The notes under the pieces were generated by a model that saw only the letters and a program-made list of their open reading frames with translations, had not been told where the DNA came from and did not search any database. From positions 182,768,942 through 182,832,941 of the forward strand of contig CM022302.1 of NCBI GenBank assembly GCA_011799875.1: DNA of 64,000 nt. The letters run 5' to 3'. Below are positions 21,168 through 32,240 of the stretch, piece by piece. The position numbers and the translations under genes are program-made. The stretch comes from Thinopyrum elongatum. Its lineage: Eukaryota; Streptophyta; Magnoliopsida; Poales; Poaceae. How positions within the stretch are numbered: the stretch's first letter is position 1; every line of letters begins with the position of its first letter.

Positions 21168-24100
21168 TTACACAGTAATGATTCTAACACCCATGGAGTC
21201 TTGGTGTTGATCATGTTTTGCTCGTGAGAGAGGCTTAGTCAACGGGTCTACAACATTCAAATCCGTATGTATTTTGCAAATCTCTATGTCTCCCTCCTTG
21301 ACTTGATCGCGGATGGAATTGAAGCGTCTCTTGATGTGCTTGGTTCTCTTGTGAAATCTGGATTCCTTTGCCAAGGCAATTGCACTAGTATTGTCAAAAA
21401 AAAATTTCATTGGACCCGATGCACTAGGTATGACACCTAGATCGGATATGAACTCCTTCATCCAGACTCCTTCATTCGCTGCTTCCGAAGTAGCTATGTA
21501 CTCTACTTCACACGTAGATCCCGCGATGACGCTTTGCTTAGAACTGCACCAACTGACAGCTCCACCGTTCAATATAAATACGTATCCGGTTTGTGACTTA
21601 GAGTCATCCGGATCAGTGTCAAAACTTGCATCGACGTAACCACTTACGACGAGCTCTTTGTCACCTCCATAAACGAGAAACATATCCTTAGTCCTTTTCA
21701 GGTATTTCAGGATGTTCTTGACCGCTGTCCAGTGATCCACTCCTGCATTACTTTGGTACCTCCCTGCTAAACTTATAGCAAGGCACACATCAGGTCTGGT
21801 ACACAGCATTGCATACATGATAGAACCTATGGCGGAGGCATAGGGAATGGCTTTTATTTTCTCTCTATCTTCTGCAGTGGTCGGGCATTGAGTCTTACTC
21901 AACTTCACACCTTACAACATAGGCAAGAACCCTTTCTTTGCTTGATCCATTTTGAACTTCTTCAAAACTTTATCAAGGTATGTGCTTTGTGAAAGTCCAA
22001 TTAAGCGTCTTGATCTATCTCTATAGATCTTGATGCCCAATATATAAGCAGCTTCACCGAGGTCTTTCATTGAAAAACTTTTATTCAAGTATCCTTTTAT
22101 GCTATCCAGAAATTCTATATCATTTCCAATCAACAATATGTCATCGACATATAATATTAGAAATGCTACAAAGCTCCCACTCACCTTTTTGTAAATACAA
22201 GCTTCTCCAAAAGTCTGTATAAAACCATATGCTTTGATCACACTATCAAAACGTTTATTCCAACTCCGAGATGCTTGCACCAGTCCATAAATGGATCGCT
22301 GGAGCTTGCACACTTTGTTAGCATCATTTGGATCGATAAAACCTTCGGGTTGCATCATATACAACTCTTCTTCCAGAAATCCATTCAGGAATGCAGTTTT
22401 TACATCCATTTGCCAAATTTCGTAATCATAAAATGCGGCAATTGCTAACATGATTCGGACGGACTTAAGCATCGCTAGGGTGAGAAGGTCTCATCGTAGT
22501 CAACTCCTTGAACTTGTCGAAAACCTTTTGCAACAAGTCGAGCTTTGTAGACAGTAAGAATACCGTTAGCGTCAGTCTTCTTCTTGAAGATCCATTTATT
22601 CTCTATGGCTTGCCGATCATCGGGCAAGTCAACCAAAGTCCACACTTTGTTCTCATACATGGATCCCATCTCAGATTTCATGGCCTCAAGCCATTTCGCG
22701 GAATCTGGGCTCATCATCGCTTCCTCATAGTTCGTAGGTTCGTCATGGTCAAGTAACATGACCTCCAGAACAGGATTACCGTACCACTCTGGTGCGGATC
22801 TTACTCTGGTTGACCTACGAGGTTCGGTAGTAACTTGATCTGAAGTTACATGATCATCATCATTAGCTTCCTCACTAATTGGTGTAGGAGTCACAGGAAT
22901 TGATTTTTGTGATGAACTACTTTCCAATAAGGGAGCAGATACAGTTACCTCATCAAGTTCTACTTTCCTCCCACTCACTTCTTTCGAGAGAAACTCCTTC
23001 TCTAGAAAGGATCCATACTTAGCAATGAATGTCTTGCCTTCGGATCTGTGATAGAAGGTGTACCCAATAGTCTCCTTTTGGGTATCCTATGAAGACACAT
23101 TTCTCCGATTTGGGTTCGAGCTTATCAGGTTGAAGCTTTTTCACATAAGCATCGCAGCCCCAAACTTTAAGAAATGACAACTTGGGTTTCTTGCCAAACC
23201 ACAGTTCATAAGGTGTCGTCTCAACGGATTTGGATGGTGCCCTATTTAACGTGAATGCAGCCGTCTCTAAAGCATAACCCCAAAACGATAGCGGTAAATC
23301 AGTAAGAGACATCATAGATCGCACCATATCTAATAAAGTGCTGTTACGACATTCGGACACACCATTACGCTGTGGTGTTCCGGGTGGCGTGAGTTGCGAA
23401 ACTATTCCGCATTGTTTCAAATGAAGACCAAACTCGTAACTCAAATATTCTCCTCCATGATCGGATCGTAGAAACTTTATTTTCTTGTTACGATGATTTT
23501 CCACTTCACTCTGAAATTCTTTGAACTTTTCAAATGTTTCAGACTTATGTTTCATCAAGTAGATATACCCATATCTGCTCAAATCATCTGTGAAGGTCAG
23601 AAAATAACGATACCCGCCGCGAGCCTCAATATTCATCGGACCGCATACATCGGTATGTATTATTTCCAATAAATCTGTTGCTCGCTCCATTGTTCCGGAG
23701 AACGGAGTTTTAGTCATCTTGCCCATGAGGCATGGTTCGCAAGTACCAAGTGATTCATAATCAAGTGATTCCAAAAGTCCATTAGTATGGAGTTTCTTCA
23801 TGCGCTTTACACCAATATGACCCAAACGGCAGTGCCACAAATAAGTTGCACTATCATTATCAACTCTGCATCTTTTGGTTTCAATATTATGAATATGTGT
23901 ATCACTACTATCGAGATTCAACAAAAATAGACCACTCTTCAAGGGTGCATGACCATAAAAGATATTACTCATATAAATAGAACAACCATTATTCTCATAT
24001 TTAAATGAATAACCGTCTCGCATCAAACAAGATCCAGATATAATGTTCATGCTTAACGCTGGCACCAAATAACAATTATTCAGGTCTAAAACTAATCCCG

Positions 24101-25152
24101 AAGGTAGATGTAGAGGTAGCGTGCCGACGGCGATCACATCGACTTTGGAACCATTTCCCACACGCATCGTCACCTCGTCCTTAGCCAATCATCGCTTAAT
24201 CCGTAGTCCCTGTTTCGAGTTACAAATATTAGCAACAGAACCAGTATCAAATACCCAGGCACTACTGCGAGCATTAGTAAGGTACACATCAATAACATGT
24301 ATATCACATATAGCTTTGTTCACTTTGCCATCCTTCTTATCCGCCAAATACTTGGGGCAGTTTCGCTTCCAGTGACCAGTCCCTTTGCAGTAGAAGCACT
24401 CAGTATCAGGCTTAGGTCTAGACTTGGGCTTCTTCACTTGAGCAGCAACTTGCTTGCCGTTCTTCTTGAAGTTCCCCTTCTTCCCTTAACCCTTTTTCTT
24501 GAAACTGGTGGTCTTGTTGACCATCAACACTTGATGCTCCTTTTGGATTTCTACCTCCTCAGCCTTTAGCATTGCGAAGAGCTCGGGAATTGTCTTATCC
24601 ATCCCTTGCATATTATAGTTCATCACGAAGCTCTTGTAGCTTGGTGGTAGTGATTGAAGAACTCTGTCAATGACACTATCAACCGGAAGATTAATTCCCA
24701 GCTGAGTCAAGTGATTATGATACCCAAACATTTTTGAGTATATGCTCACTGACAGAACTATTCTCCTCCATTTTGCAGCTATGGAACTTATTGGAGACTT
24801 CATATCTCTCAATCCGGGCATTTGCTTGAAATATTAACTTCAACTCCTGGAACATCTCATATGCTCCATGATGTTCAAAACGTCGTTGAAGTCCTGGTTC
24901 TAAGCCGTAAAGCATGGCACACTGAACTATCGAGTAGTCATCAGCTTTGCTCTGCCAGACGTTCTTAACGTCATAAATAGCATCTGCAGCAGGCCTAGCA
25001 CCTAGCGGTGCTTCCAGGACATAATTCTTCTGTGCAGCAATGAGGATAATCCTCAAGTTACGGACCCAGTCCGTGTAGTTGCTACCATCATCTTTCAACT
25101 TAGCTTTCTCTAGGAACGCATTAAAATTCAAAGGAACGGTAGCACGGGCCAT
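21168..25152 (-). pseudogene. gag-pol: Copia B gag-pol polyprotein, frameshifted
   Basis: Complete in domain order, from the ATG at 25152 (MARATVPLNF). Gag: 25152 to about 24440, frameshift at about 24740, stop at 24484, zinc knuckle CFYCKGTGHWKRNC about 24380. Protease: WVFDTGS about 24260, TGA before LAKD at about 24190. Integrase: 24188-23019, HCRLGHIG...CEPC zinc site and catalytic residues in HTDVCGP, RSDHGGEY and RNGVSE; a frameshift near 23070 breaks its C-terminus. RT: 22978-21912, LYVDDILLIGND near 22145, frameshift near 22473. RNase H: 21908-21168, GYVDASFDTD, AEYIA and DNTSAIALAKE, after a TAA at about 21910. Fewer lesions than copia C. In life it made the virus-like particle and the enzymes that copy and insert the element. 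Confidence 0.92.
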
Positions 25153-26400
25153 TGATCTACAACAACATAGACATGCAAAATACTATCAGGTACTAAGTTC
25201 ATGATAAATTAAAGTTCAATTAATCATATTACTTAAGAACTACCACTTAGATAGACATCCCTCTAATCATCTAAGTGATCACGTGATCCAAATCAACTAA
25301 ACCATGTCCGATCATCACGTGAGATGGAGTAGTTTTCAATGGTGAACATCACTATGTTGATCATATCTACTATATGATTCACGCTCGACCTTTCGGTCTC
25401 AGTGTTACGAGGCCATATCTGCATATGCTAGGCTCGTCAAGTTTAACCCGAGTATTCTGCGTGTGCAAAACTGGCTTGCACCCGTTGTATGTGAACGTAG
25501 AGCTTGTCACACCCGATCATCACGTGGTGTCTCGGCACGACGACGAACTGTAGCAACGGTCCATACTCAGGGAGAACACTTGTACCTTGAAATTTAGTGA
25601 GATATCATCTTATAATGCTACCGCCGTACTAAGCAAAATAAGATGCATAATAGGATTAACATCACATGCAATTCAATATGTGACATGATATGGCCATCAT
25701 CATCTTGTGCTCTTGATCTCCATCATCGAAGCACCGTCATGATCTTCATCGTCACCGGTGCCCCAGCTTGATCTCCATCGTCACCGGCGCCCCAGCATGA
25801 TCTCCATCGTAGCATCATTGTCGTCTCGCCAACTTATTGCTTCTACGACTATCGCTACCGCTTAGTGATAAAGTAAAGCAATTACATGGCGATTGCATTG
25901 CATACAATAAAGCGACAACCATATGGCTCCTGCCAGTTGCCGATAACTCTGTTACAAAACATGATCATCTCATACAATAAATTATATCACATCATGTCTT
26001 GACCATATCACATCACAGCAAGCCCTGCAAAAACAAGTTAGACGTCCTCTACTTTGTTGTTGCAAGTTTTACGTGGCTGCTACGGGCTGAGCAAGAACCG
26101 TTCTTACCTACGCATCAAAACCACAACGATTTTTCGTCAAGTGTGCTGTTTTAACCTTCAACAAGGACCGGGCGTAGTCACACTCGATTCAACTAAAGTT
26201 GGAGAAACTGACACCCACTAGCCACCTGTGTGCGAAGCACGTCGGTAGAACCAGTCTCGCGTAAGCGTACGCGTAATGTCGGTCTGAGCCGCTTCATCCA
26301 ACAATACCACCGAATCAAAGTATGACATGCTGGTAAGCAGTATGACTATTATCGCCCACAACCCTTTGTGTTCTACTCGTGCATATAACATCTACGCATA
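25153..26400 (-). other. Copia B untranslated leader
   Basis: About 1.25 kb between gag and PBS, homologous to 7226-8438 on the other strand. No ORF. Confidence 0.75.
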
Positions 26401-26418
26401 GACCTGGCTCGGATGCCA
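26401..26418 (-). other. Copia B primer-binding site, mutated tRNA-Met type
   Basis: Minus strand TGGCATCCGAGCCAGGTC, three differences from the site in copia C, one base from the LTR. Confidence 0.85.
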
Positions 26419-26419
26419 C

Positions 26420-28154
26420 TGTTGGGGAACGTAGAATTTCAAAATTTTCCTACGATCACGCAAGATCTATCTAGGAGAAGCATAGCAACGAGCGGGGAGA
26501 GTGTGTCCACGTACCCTCGTAGACTGAAAGCGGAAGCGTTTAGTAACACGGTTGATGTAGTCGAACGTCTTCGCGATCCAACCGATCCAAGTACCGAACG
26601 TACGGCACCTCCGCGATCTGCACACGTTCAGCTCGGTGACGTCCCTCGAACTCTTGATCCAGTTGAGGCCGAAGGAGAGTTTCGTCAGCACGACGGCGTG
26701 GTGACGGTGATGATGAAGTGATTCCGGCAGGGCTTCGCCTAAGCTCTCCGAAAATATGACCGAGGTGGAAATCTGTGGAGGGGGGCACCGCACACGGCTA
26801 AAAACAATCAACTTGTGTGTCCTAGGGTGCCCCCCTGCCCCCGTATATAAAGGAGCAAGGGGGAGGCTGGCCGGCCCTCCTAGGGCGCGCCCCACCAGGG
26901 GAGTCCTACTAGGACTACTAGTCCTAGTAGGATTCCACCAAGAGGGAGAGAGGGGGAAGGAAGGAGAGGGAGAGAGAGAAGGAAAGGGGGGCGCCGCCCC
27001 CCTTCCCTAGTCCAATTCGGACCCAAGGGGGAGGGGGCGCGCGGCCTGCCCTGGCCGCCCCTCTCTCTCTCCACTAAGGCCCATGAGGCCCATTAGTTCC
27101 CCCGGGGGGTTCCGGTAACCCCTCTGACACTCCGGTTTTATCCGAAACTTCACCGGAACATTTCCGATGTCCGAATATAGTCATCCAATATATCAATCTT
27201 TATGTATCGACCATTTCGAGACTCCTCGTCATGTCTGTGATCTCATCTGGGACTCCGAACTACCTTCGGTACATCAAAACGCATAAACTCATAATACCGA
27301 TCATCATCGAACGTTAAGCGTGCGGACCCTACGGGTTCGAGAACTATGTAGACATGACCGAGACTCATCTCCGGTCAATAACCAATAGCGGAACCTGGAT
27401 GCTCATATTGGCTCCCACATATTCTATGAAGATCTTTATCGGTCAAACCGCATAACAACATACGTTGTTCCCTTTGTCATCGGTATGTTACTTGCCCGAG
27501 ATTCGATCGTCGGTATCATCATACCTAGTTCAATCTCGTTACCGGCAAGTTTCTTTACTCGTTCTGTAATGCATCATCCCGTAACTAACTCATTAGTCAC
27601 ATTGCTTGCAAGGCTTCATATGATGTGCATTACCGAGAGGGCCCAGAGTTACCTCTCCGAGAATCGGAGTGACAAATCCTAATCTCAATCTATGCCAACT
27701 CAACAAACACCATCGGAGACACCTGTAGAGCATCTTTATAATAAGCCAGTTACGTTGTGATGTTTGATAGCACACAAGGTGTTCCTTCGGTATTCGGGAG
27801 TTGCATAATCTCATAGTTAGAGGAGCATGTATAAGTCATGAAGAAAGCAATAGCAACAAACTAAATGATCATCGTGCTAAGCTAACGGATGGGTCTAGTC
27901 AATCGCATCATTCTCTAATGATGTGATCCCGTTCATCAAATGACAACTCATGTCTATGTCTAGGAAACTTAACCATCTTTGATTAACGAGCTAGTCAAGT
28001 AGAGGCATACTAGTGACACTTTGTTTGTCTATGTATTCACACATGTATTAAGTTTCCGGTTAATACAATTCTAGCATGAACAATAAACATTTATCATGAT
28101 ATAAGGAAATATAAATAACAACTTTATTATTGCCTATAGGGCATATTTCCTTCA
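26420..28154 (-). repeat. Copia B 5' LTR (1735 bp)
   Basis: TGTTGGGGAACG at 26420 to ATTTCCTTCA at 28154, followed by the TSD TCCAC. It carries the same 29-bp hairpin (26904-26932) and TATA-like core (about 26842-26850) as the other LTR. Confidence 0.92.
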
Positions 28155-28159
28155 TCCAC

Positions 28160-28350
28160 AAGGCTTCCCCTCTCAAAAATATCTACCCGCCTGCAGGTTT
28201 TTCTTTTTGATAACACACGGTTTTTATGTTTCGACCGTGTGTGATGTTTGTTGTTCCCGCTCCCGCCTGCATCCCTCGAAAATATCTGCCCGCCTCGAGG
28301 GTTTTTCTGTTTCATAACACACGGTTGTTATTTTCGGACCGTGTGTGATG
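28160..28350. repeat. CACTA subterminal-type repeats, two units
   Basis: Two diverged copies (about 28165-28245 and 28270-28350) of a unit reading CTCGAAAATATCTGCCCGCCT, then GGTTTTTCT, then a hairpin with arms ACACACGGT and ACCGTGTGT (28213-28242 and 28316-28346). The same hairpin type occurs left of copia B at 11849-11877. Such repeats near CACTA ends are typical binding sites for the element's own protein. Confidence 0.6.
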
Positions 28351-28651
28351 CACCATCATCCAAATTTTCAATAGCCCCGGCATTTCACTCCCGCGTAGTA
28401 AAATTTTCAGTAGTCGCGTCATTTCCTCAAACACACACCCCGCCCCCCTCCACACACACACACACACACCAAAACCTCCTCGGGCGCACGCGCGCGCACA
28501 CACACCCCCCACCACAACCCTCCCTCGCTCGAAACCCTAGCAAGGTCGCCATTGCCGCTGCCGTCGCAAGGCCTCCATTGTCAACATCTGCCAGTTTGCC
28601 CGTGCAGCTTACCCACCGATATCCATACCCAGGCCGCCCTGAGTTTCTTAG
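28351..28651 (+). other. Upstream region of the B3-like gene
   Basis: Contains CA and CG/CA microsatellites at about 28452-28505, then GAAACCCTAG, a phrase frequent in plant 5' leaders. The short ORFs are repeat artefacts. Confidence 0.4.
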
Positions 28652-29102
28652 ATGATGCCTGCCAAACGCCCCCTTTCCCACAGATCCCCATCCCCATCCC
28701 CAACCCCCACTCCAGAGCGTTGCAGCCTAAGCCTGGCTACGCTTCCCGTGGAGCTCGAGGAGCGACTGGCCCAAAAGAGGTGTATCGCAGTCTCTTCGCC
28801 CGACGTCACCGAGGTGGCCGCCGAGGAAGCCGACGACCATTACTGGCCGCAGGCACTCAATCAGCGGGCTAGAGTATGCGGGTATGTCGCGGACGTCGGC
28901 TACGACATCGAGGTCGTCAACAGCGATGGCCTGACGCGGGCTATGTCATAGGTTAAGTGGCCCACCCCCAACCCCTCGGGTTCAACCACCGTCAATCTCA
29001 TCCATGGCCCCGCCGTTGAACTTCTCTGGCTCCCTGTCAAGAATTTACCATCCTACATCGCCATCGAGCCCCTTTTGTCATTTCTGAAGGACACGTTCTG
29101 TG

Positions 29103-29425
29103 ACGCTGGCTTGGGATCCACAGCTTCCAAGTCAGACCTCATCGACGGCGGCCACGAGGAGGGCATCCTCTCCGGCTCTTCCAAGGGGAATGAGTGCATC
29201 TGCTCTTCCAAGGGGAAAGATCCCGTCTGTGACATTAGGGAGGGCACCCTACAGCTGTGCTCTTCCAAGGGGAAGGAGCCCATCTGCGACAACATGGAGC
29301 ACATCCAGGGTCCGTGCTCTTCCCACGGGAACGAGCCCATCTGTGACAAGTGAGGAAACCCATGATTTGTTTTGCTGTGCCTCTTCACAGGGGGGAACCC
29401 ATGATTTGTTTTGTCGAGTCCCTTT
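29103..29425 (+). repeat. Short coding repeat CTCTTCCAAGGGGAA
   Basis: The DNA phrase CTCTTCCAAGGGGAA and its variants recur at about 29177, 29202, 29260 and 29318, spelling (C/G)SSKGKxPICD in protein. A fifth copy (CTCTTCACAGGGGGGAAC) lies past the stop, inside a direct repeat of AACCCATGATTTGTTTTG (about 29357 and 29398). Confidence 0.65.
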
Positions 29426-30446
29426 TGTAGTGTAGTGAGAATATGTCCAGTTTTAATTGCTATATTTGGTTGTTTGCAGTATGCCTTGTTTATTTCAGTT
29501 GTTCACAATGTGATGCTCTATATGTGCAACTATTTACTGTGCAGTACATTTTCATCAATCCAGTTTTAAACATACCGATAGGAATGCATATATTTGCTTG
29601 CTGTTAAGCCTATTATAGCTAGCATATGCCTCTTTTAAAGTTTATTTTGATTGTTCGGTTGTTTGTAATTAGCATATGTCCAGTTTCAAATGCTATCTTT
29701 GGTTGTTCATAGTATGCCTTGTTTATTCCAGTTATTCACAATGTGATGTTCTATATGTGCAAGTATGACCTGTGTAGTTCAATTTCATCAATACCAGTTT
29801 CAATAATACCACTATGAATGACTACATTTGGTTGCTGCATCTTGTAGTTAACACGCCTTTCCATTTTTATTAAACAATAACTAGTGTACTTAGACCGGCA
29901 CAATACCAGTTTGAATGACTATGTTTGCTTGTTGTTAAATGTTATGCCTGTTAAAGTTAACGCACCTTTCCACTTGTTTTGCTTTACTAGCATGCTTAAA
30001 CCTGCACACTGAAGCTATCTTTTGGAGATTATTTTGTCTGCCATGGATATATTTGGTTGATGTTTAGCCTGTTGTGCTTAACATGCCTCTCGATGTACTT
30101 ACACAGGATACTTTTGGGAACGACTGTTGTTTTCCATCGAGGTTCGTTTCATCCCATGGCTTATATATACTCACTGTTCAGGATATCGGTAGCTGGTACC
30201 ATATAGGCCGGGGGCTGATAAGGGACTAATCGGTGAATCAGACTTTTAACTGAATATATCTATAACCCATTTATTGTTAGGTTAACTAGGGCCATATGTA
30301 ATATATCTGAGGCTACATAGCAACATGCACTATACTTAATATCTAAATATGCAATCCTATGCTACATAGCAACAAGGAAGAGTGTTACCTTAATGTTCTG
30401 ATGATGTCTAGATATACATAGAAGAGCAGCAGCAACAACAACATAG
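29426..30446 (+). other. Intron-like AT-rich stretch with internal direct repeats
   Basis: No ORF. A block starting AGTATGCCTTGTTTATT and running to CTATATGTGCAA occurs at about 29478 and again at about 29711. CCAGTTT(C/G)AAT and GCATATG(C/T)C phrases also recur to about 30080. It is probably the first intron of the B3-like gene. Confidence 0.5.
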
Positions 30447-30720
30447 CCCTGTTTGGATACTCAACTTAGCTAGAGGTTAGAGTTAGTTTCTAGCTCATGA
30501 CTAACCCTGAACTAACTCTAGCCAAAGAGGTGTTTGGATGACAGGGTTAGATTGACAATAAATGCACTAGGAGAACTAGCTCCAATTAGCACCTCTTGGG
30601 TGGGATAGTTTTTTTGGGTGGGTTAGATGCAACTAGCTCAAACTGGCCCTCATGTTTGGATATACTTGAGGGCTATTTGAGCCCAAACTAGCTCAAACTA
30701 ACTCTAACCCATGGAGACAA
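30447..30720. mobile_element. MITE-like insertion, hAT-type (CCCTGTTTGGAT)
   Basis: Opens CCCTGTTTGGATACTC, the start of a common grass hAT-like MITE group, and contains GGTTAGAGTTAGTTT near the left end. The inverted version (AAACTAACTCTAACCC) lies near the right end at about 30695. Ends and TSD could not be fixed exactly. It lies in the intron. Confidence 0.5.
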
Positions 30721-30759
30721 CAACAGTTAATCAGTCGATAATTTGTAAAAATGCAATAA

Positions 30760-30850
30760 ACTCCCTCCGGCCCATAATATAAGATGTTAATTCATCTAAT
30801 ATGTGAGTATATTGGATGTTATAAGATATTATAAAAGAGTGTTGTACTAC
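30760..30850. mobile_element. Stowaway-type MITE, one end only
   Basis: ACTCCCTCCGGCCCATAATA begins like the TIR of Triticeae Stowaway (Tc1/mariner) MITEs (CTCCCTCCGTCCCATAATAT). The matching right TIR is not seen before exon 2, so this is partial. Confidence 0.5.
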
Positions 30851-31619
30851 ATCATTGTGCAATTGTTGTTTAGCTTCTAATACTAACTTGGTGATTTTAG
30901 GTACATATGTCATTGGTAAAGATCCGCGCTTCGACCCCTTCTGCATATGGGGCAATGAGATATCGATGAACCAGCATCAAGTGAGGAAGCTGATAAAGAT
31001 TGTTAGTAAAATGGGTCAAAAGATGGCAATTAAACTATTTGTTTACACTTTATCCAAGACGACAGCGAACTGCAGGATGGTAAGTAAGAACTCTGCAGCC
31101 TTCTTTTTACTACCCATAATGAGTTGTGTTAGATGACAATGTCTGAATCTTTTTTCCTTTGCAGTGGTTCCCAAAGCAGTTTACTCAAGATTACCTCTCA
31201 AACTACATGATTGGTGGGCATGCAAAGGTTAAAGTATTTCTACCAGAACACGATGATTATCTAGATGTTTTCATGAAGACCGTGAAGGATGGGCGGTCGG
31301 CCATCACAAGGGGTTGGACTAGAGTCGTGCGTGCCTTCTGCATGGAGGAGGGCACAATATGGGCATTCTGCTTCACCTTGTTCAGCAACCAGAATGTATT
31401 TCGCCTCTTTCTTTACCGTCTTTAATAGTACAAGTATACAACTATGGTTCATCATTCTTTATTTGGTGCTTATGTAATTTTTGAACATATGTACCTATGA
31501 ATCGAATAATGCATTGGTTGTTTGAACCTGATGGATATGAATAAAGCTATAGCATACTTTCAAATTCAAATTCTGTACAATTTGAAATAGCAGCAATTAA
31601 ATTATGGTGAAATTACACT

Positions 31620-32240
31620 CTGCAGGTTGTTACGGCGCACACGGTCGGTAAAACACAAACGTTTTTGATATACACCATAATCCGACATGGTTCACAGAGA
31701 GGAAACGTGAGCAAGCATGCACACAGTTGCCGTTTGCAAAGCGTGTGCGATGTCTGACAATATCACAAACGGTGCGGGCAAACTAAACGTTTGTGATAGT
31801 TGCCTTATCGTACGCATCGTAAACATTGCACCACAGAATAGCGTGTGCGATAGTTGTCATATACGGCGATGTTACGACGGTCCGACGTTTCGTAATCCTA
31901 TCCGACACTCGTACGATGATTAGCTAATCTTTTAATTAGTTATCGCATACGGTTCAGGAAAAGTGAATGTGTGTGATTGTCTGCTTATCGTACATGTTCT
32001 ATAATCGTGAACCGTTTGTGATGGGTCGCGCATCGTAATCGTAAACATAGCACCACAGAATACCGACTGCGATGGCAATGTGAGCACAAACAAGTTGCAA
32101 GGATGGTGCCCCTATCCCCGACGGTTTTTGGGCCATGTGGGAAGGACCCCCCTATCGCAGTCAGTCACTTGGCGACGGTTCCAAATGCCGTCGCGGAAAG
32201 GGGTTAAAAACCATTTGTATAGCACCTTGCTGTACCAGTG
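31620..32240. repeat. CACTA right subterminal region and terminus
   Basis: Rich in GTGTGCGAT, AAACGTTTGTGAT and CGCACACGG phrases. One block (GCATCGTAAACATTGCACCAC, GAATAGC...GCGAT) recurs at about 31813 and 32035. Near the end is a hairpin GCGACGG (32172-32178) / CCGTCGC (32188-32194). The last bases, read from the end inward, are CACTGGTACAGCAAGGTGC, a CACTA-type TIR. The three bases after it (GAT) would be the TSD; the partner is lost. Confidence 0.7.

Larger units (their letters stand above)
14687..28154 (-). mobile_element. Copia B: near-complete Angela/WIS/BARE1-type element
   Basis: Minus-strand Ty1/copia element with both LTRs, PBS, PPT and gag-pol, flanked by a perfect 5-bp TSD TCCAC (14682-14686 and 28155-28159). 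The 3' LTR (left) is split by F1. Without F1 the element is about 8.75 kb, the normal size for the family. The LTRs differ at about 3.4% of positions by eye. It is inserted in the CACTA remnant. All coding regions are present, but frameshifts and stops make it non-autonomous today. Confidence 0.92.
28652..31425 (+). pseudogene. B3-domain-like gene carried by the CACTA element, at least three exons
   Basis: Exon 1 (28652-29353) starts MMPAKRPLSHRSPSPSPT, has an in-frame TAG at 28949-28951, and ends in a short tandem motif CSSKGKEPICD (four versions). Exon 2 (about 30901-31080) follows an acceptor TGATTTTAG and ends at a good donor (ATG|GTAAGT). Exon 3 (31165-31425) follows TTTGCAG in the same phase. 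Exons 2-3 give FDPFCIWGNEISMNQHQVRKL and WFPKQFTQDYL...DGRSAITRGWTRVVRAF...GTIWAFCF, which fits the plant B3 DNA-binding fold (PKxF strand, GW..VV helix, G..F). The exon 1 donor is unclear, and a TGA ends the repeat. Exon 1 matches nothing I recognise. B3 proteins bind DNA as regulators; whether this copy is expressed is unknown. Confidence 0.5.
10730..32240. mobile_element. CACTA (DTC) transposon remnant with captured gene fragments, left end deleted
   Basis: The right end is a CACTA terminus: read inward it is CACTGGTACAGCAAGGTGC (32240 leftwards), followed by subterminal hairpin-type repeats. Copia C RT resumes at 32241. The left terminus is missing: copia homology stops at 10729, and about 220 bp of copia pol that should precede 32241 is also gone, so a deletion removed the left TIR plus flanking copia sequence. 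Both sides of nested copia B share ACACACGG/CCGTGTGT hairpins, which joins 10730-14686 and 28155-32240 into one element. I found no transposase (TNPA/TNPD-like) ORF. It carries an exonuclease-like fragment, an FBD fragment and a B3-like gene. Assignment rests on the right terminus and shared subterminal motifs. Confidence 0.7.

Noticed and set aside
28427..28681. Cys/Val-rich and Thr/His-rich ORFs near the CA repeats
   Set aside because: They are translations of a CA/CG microsatellite.
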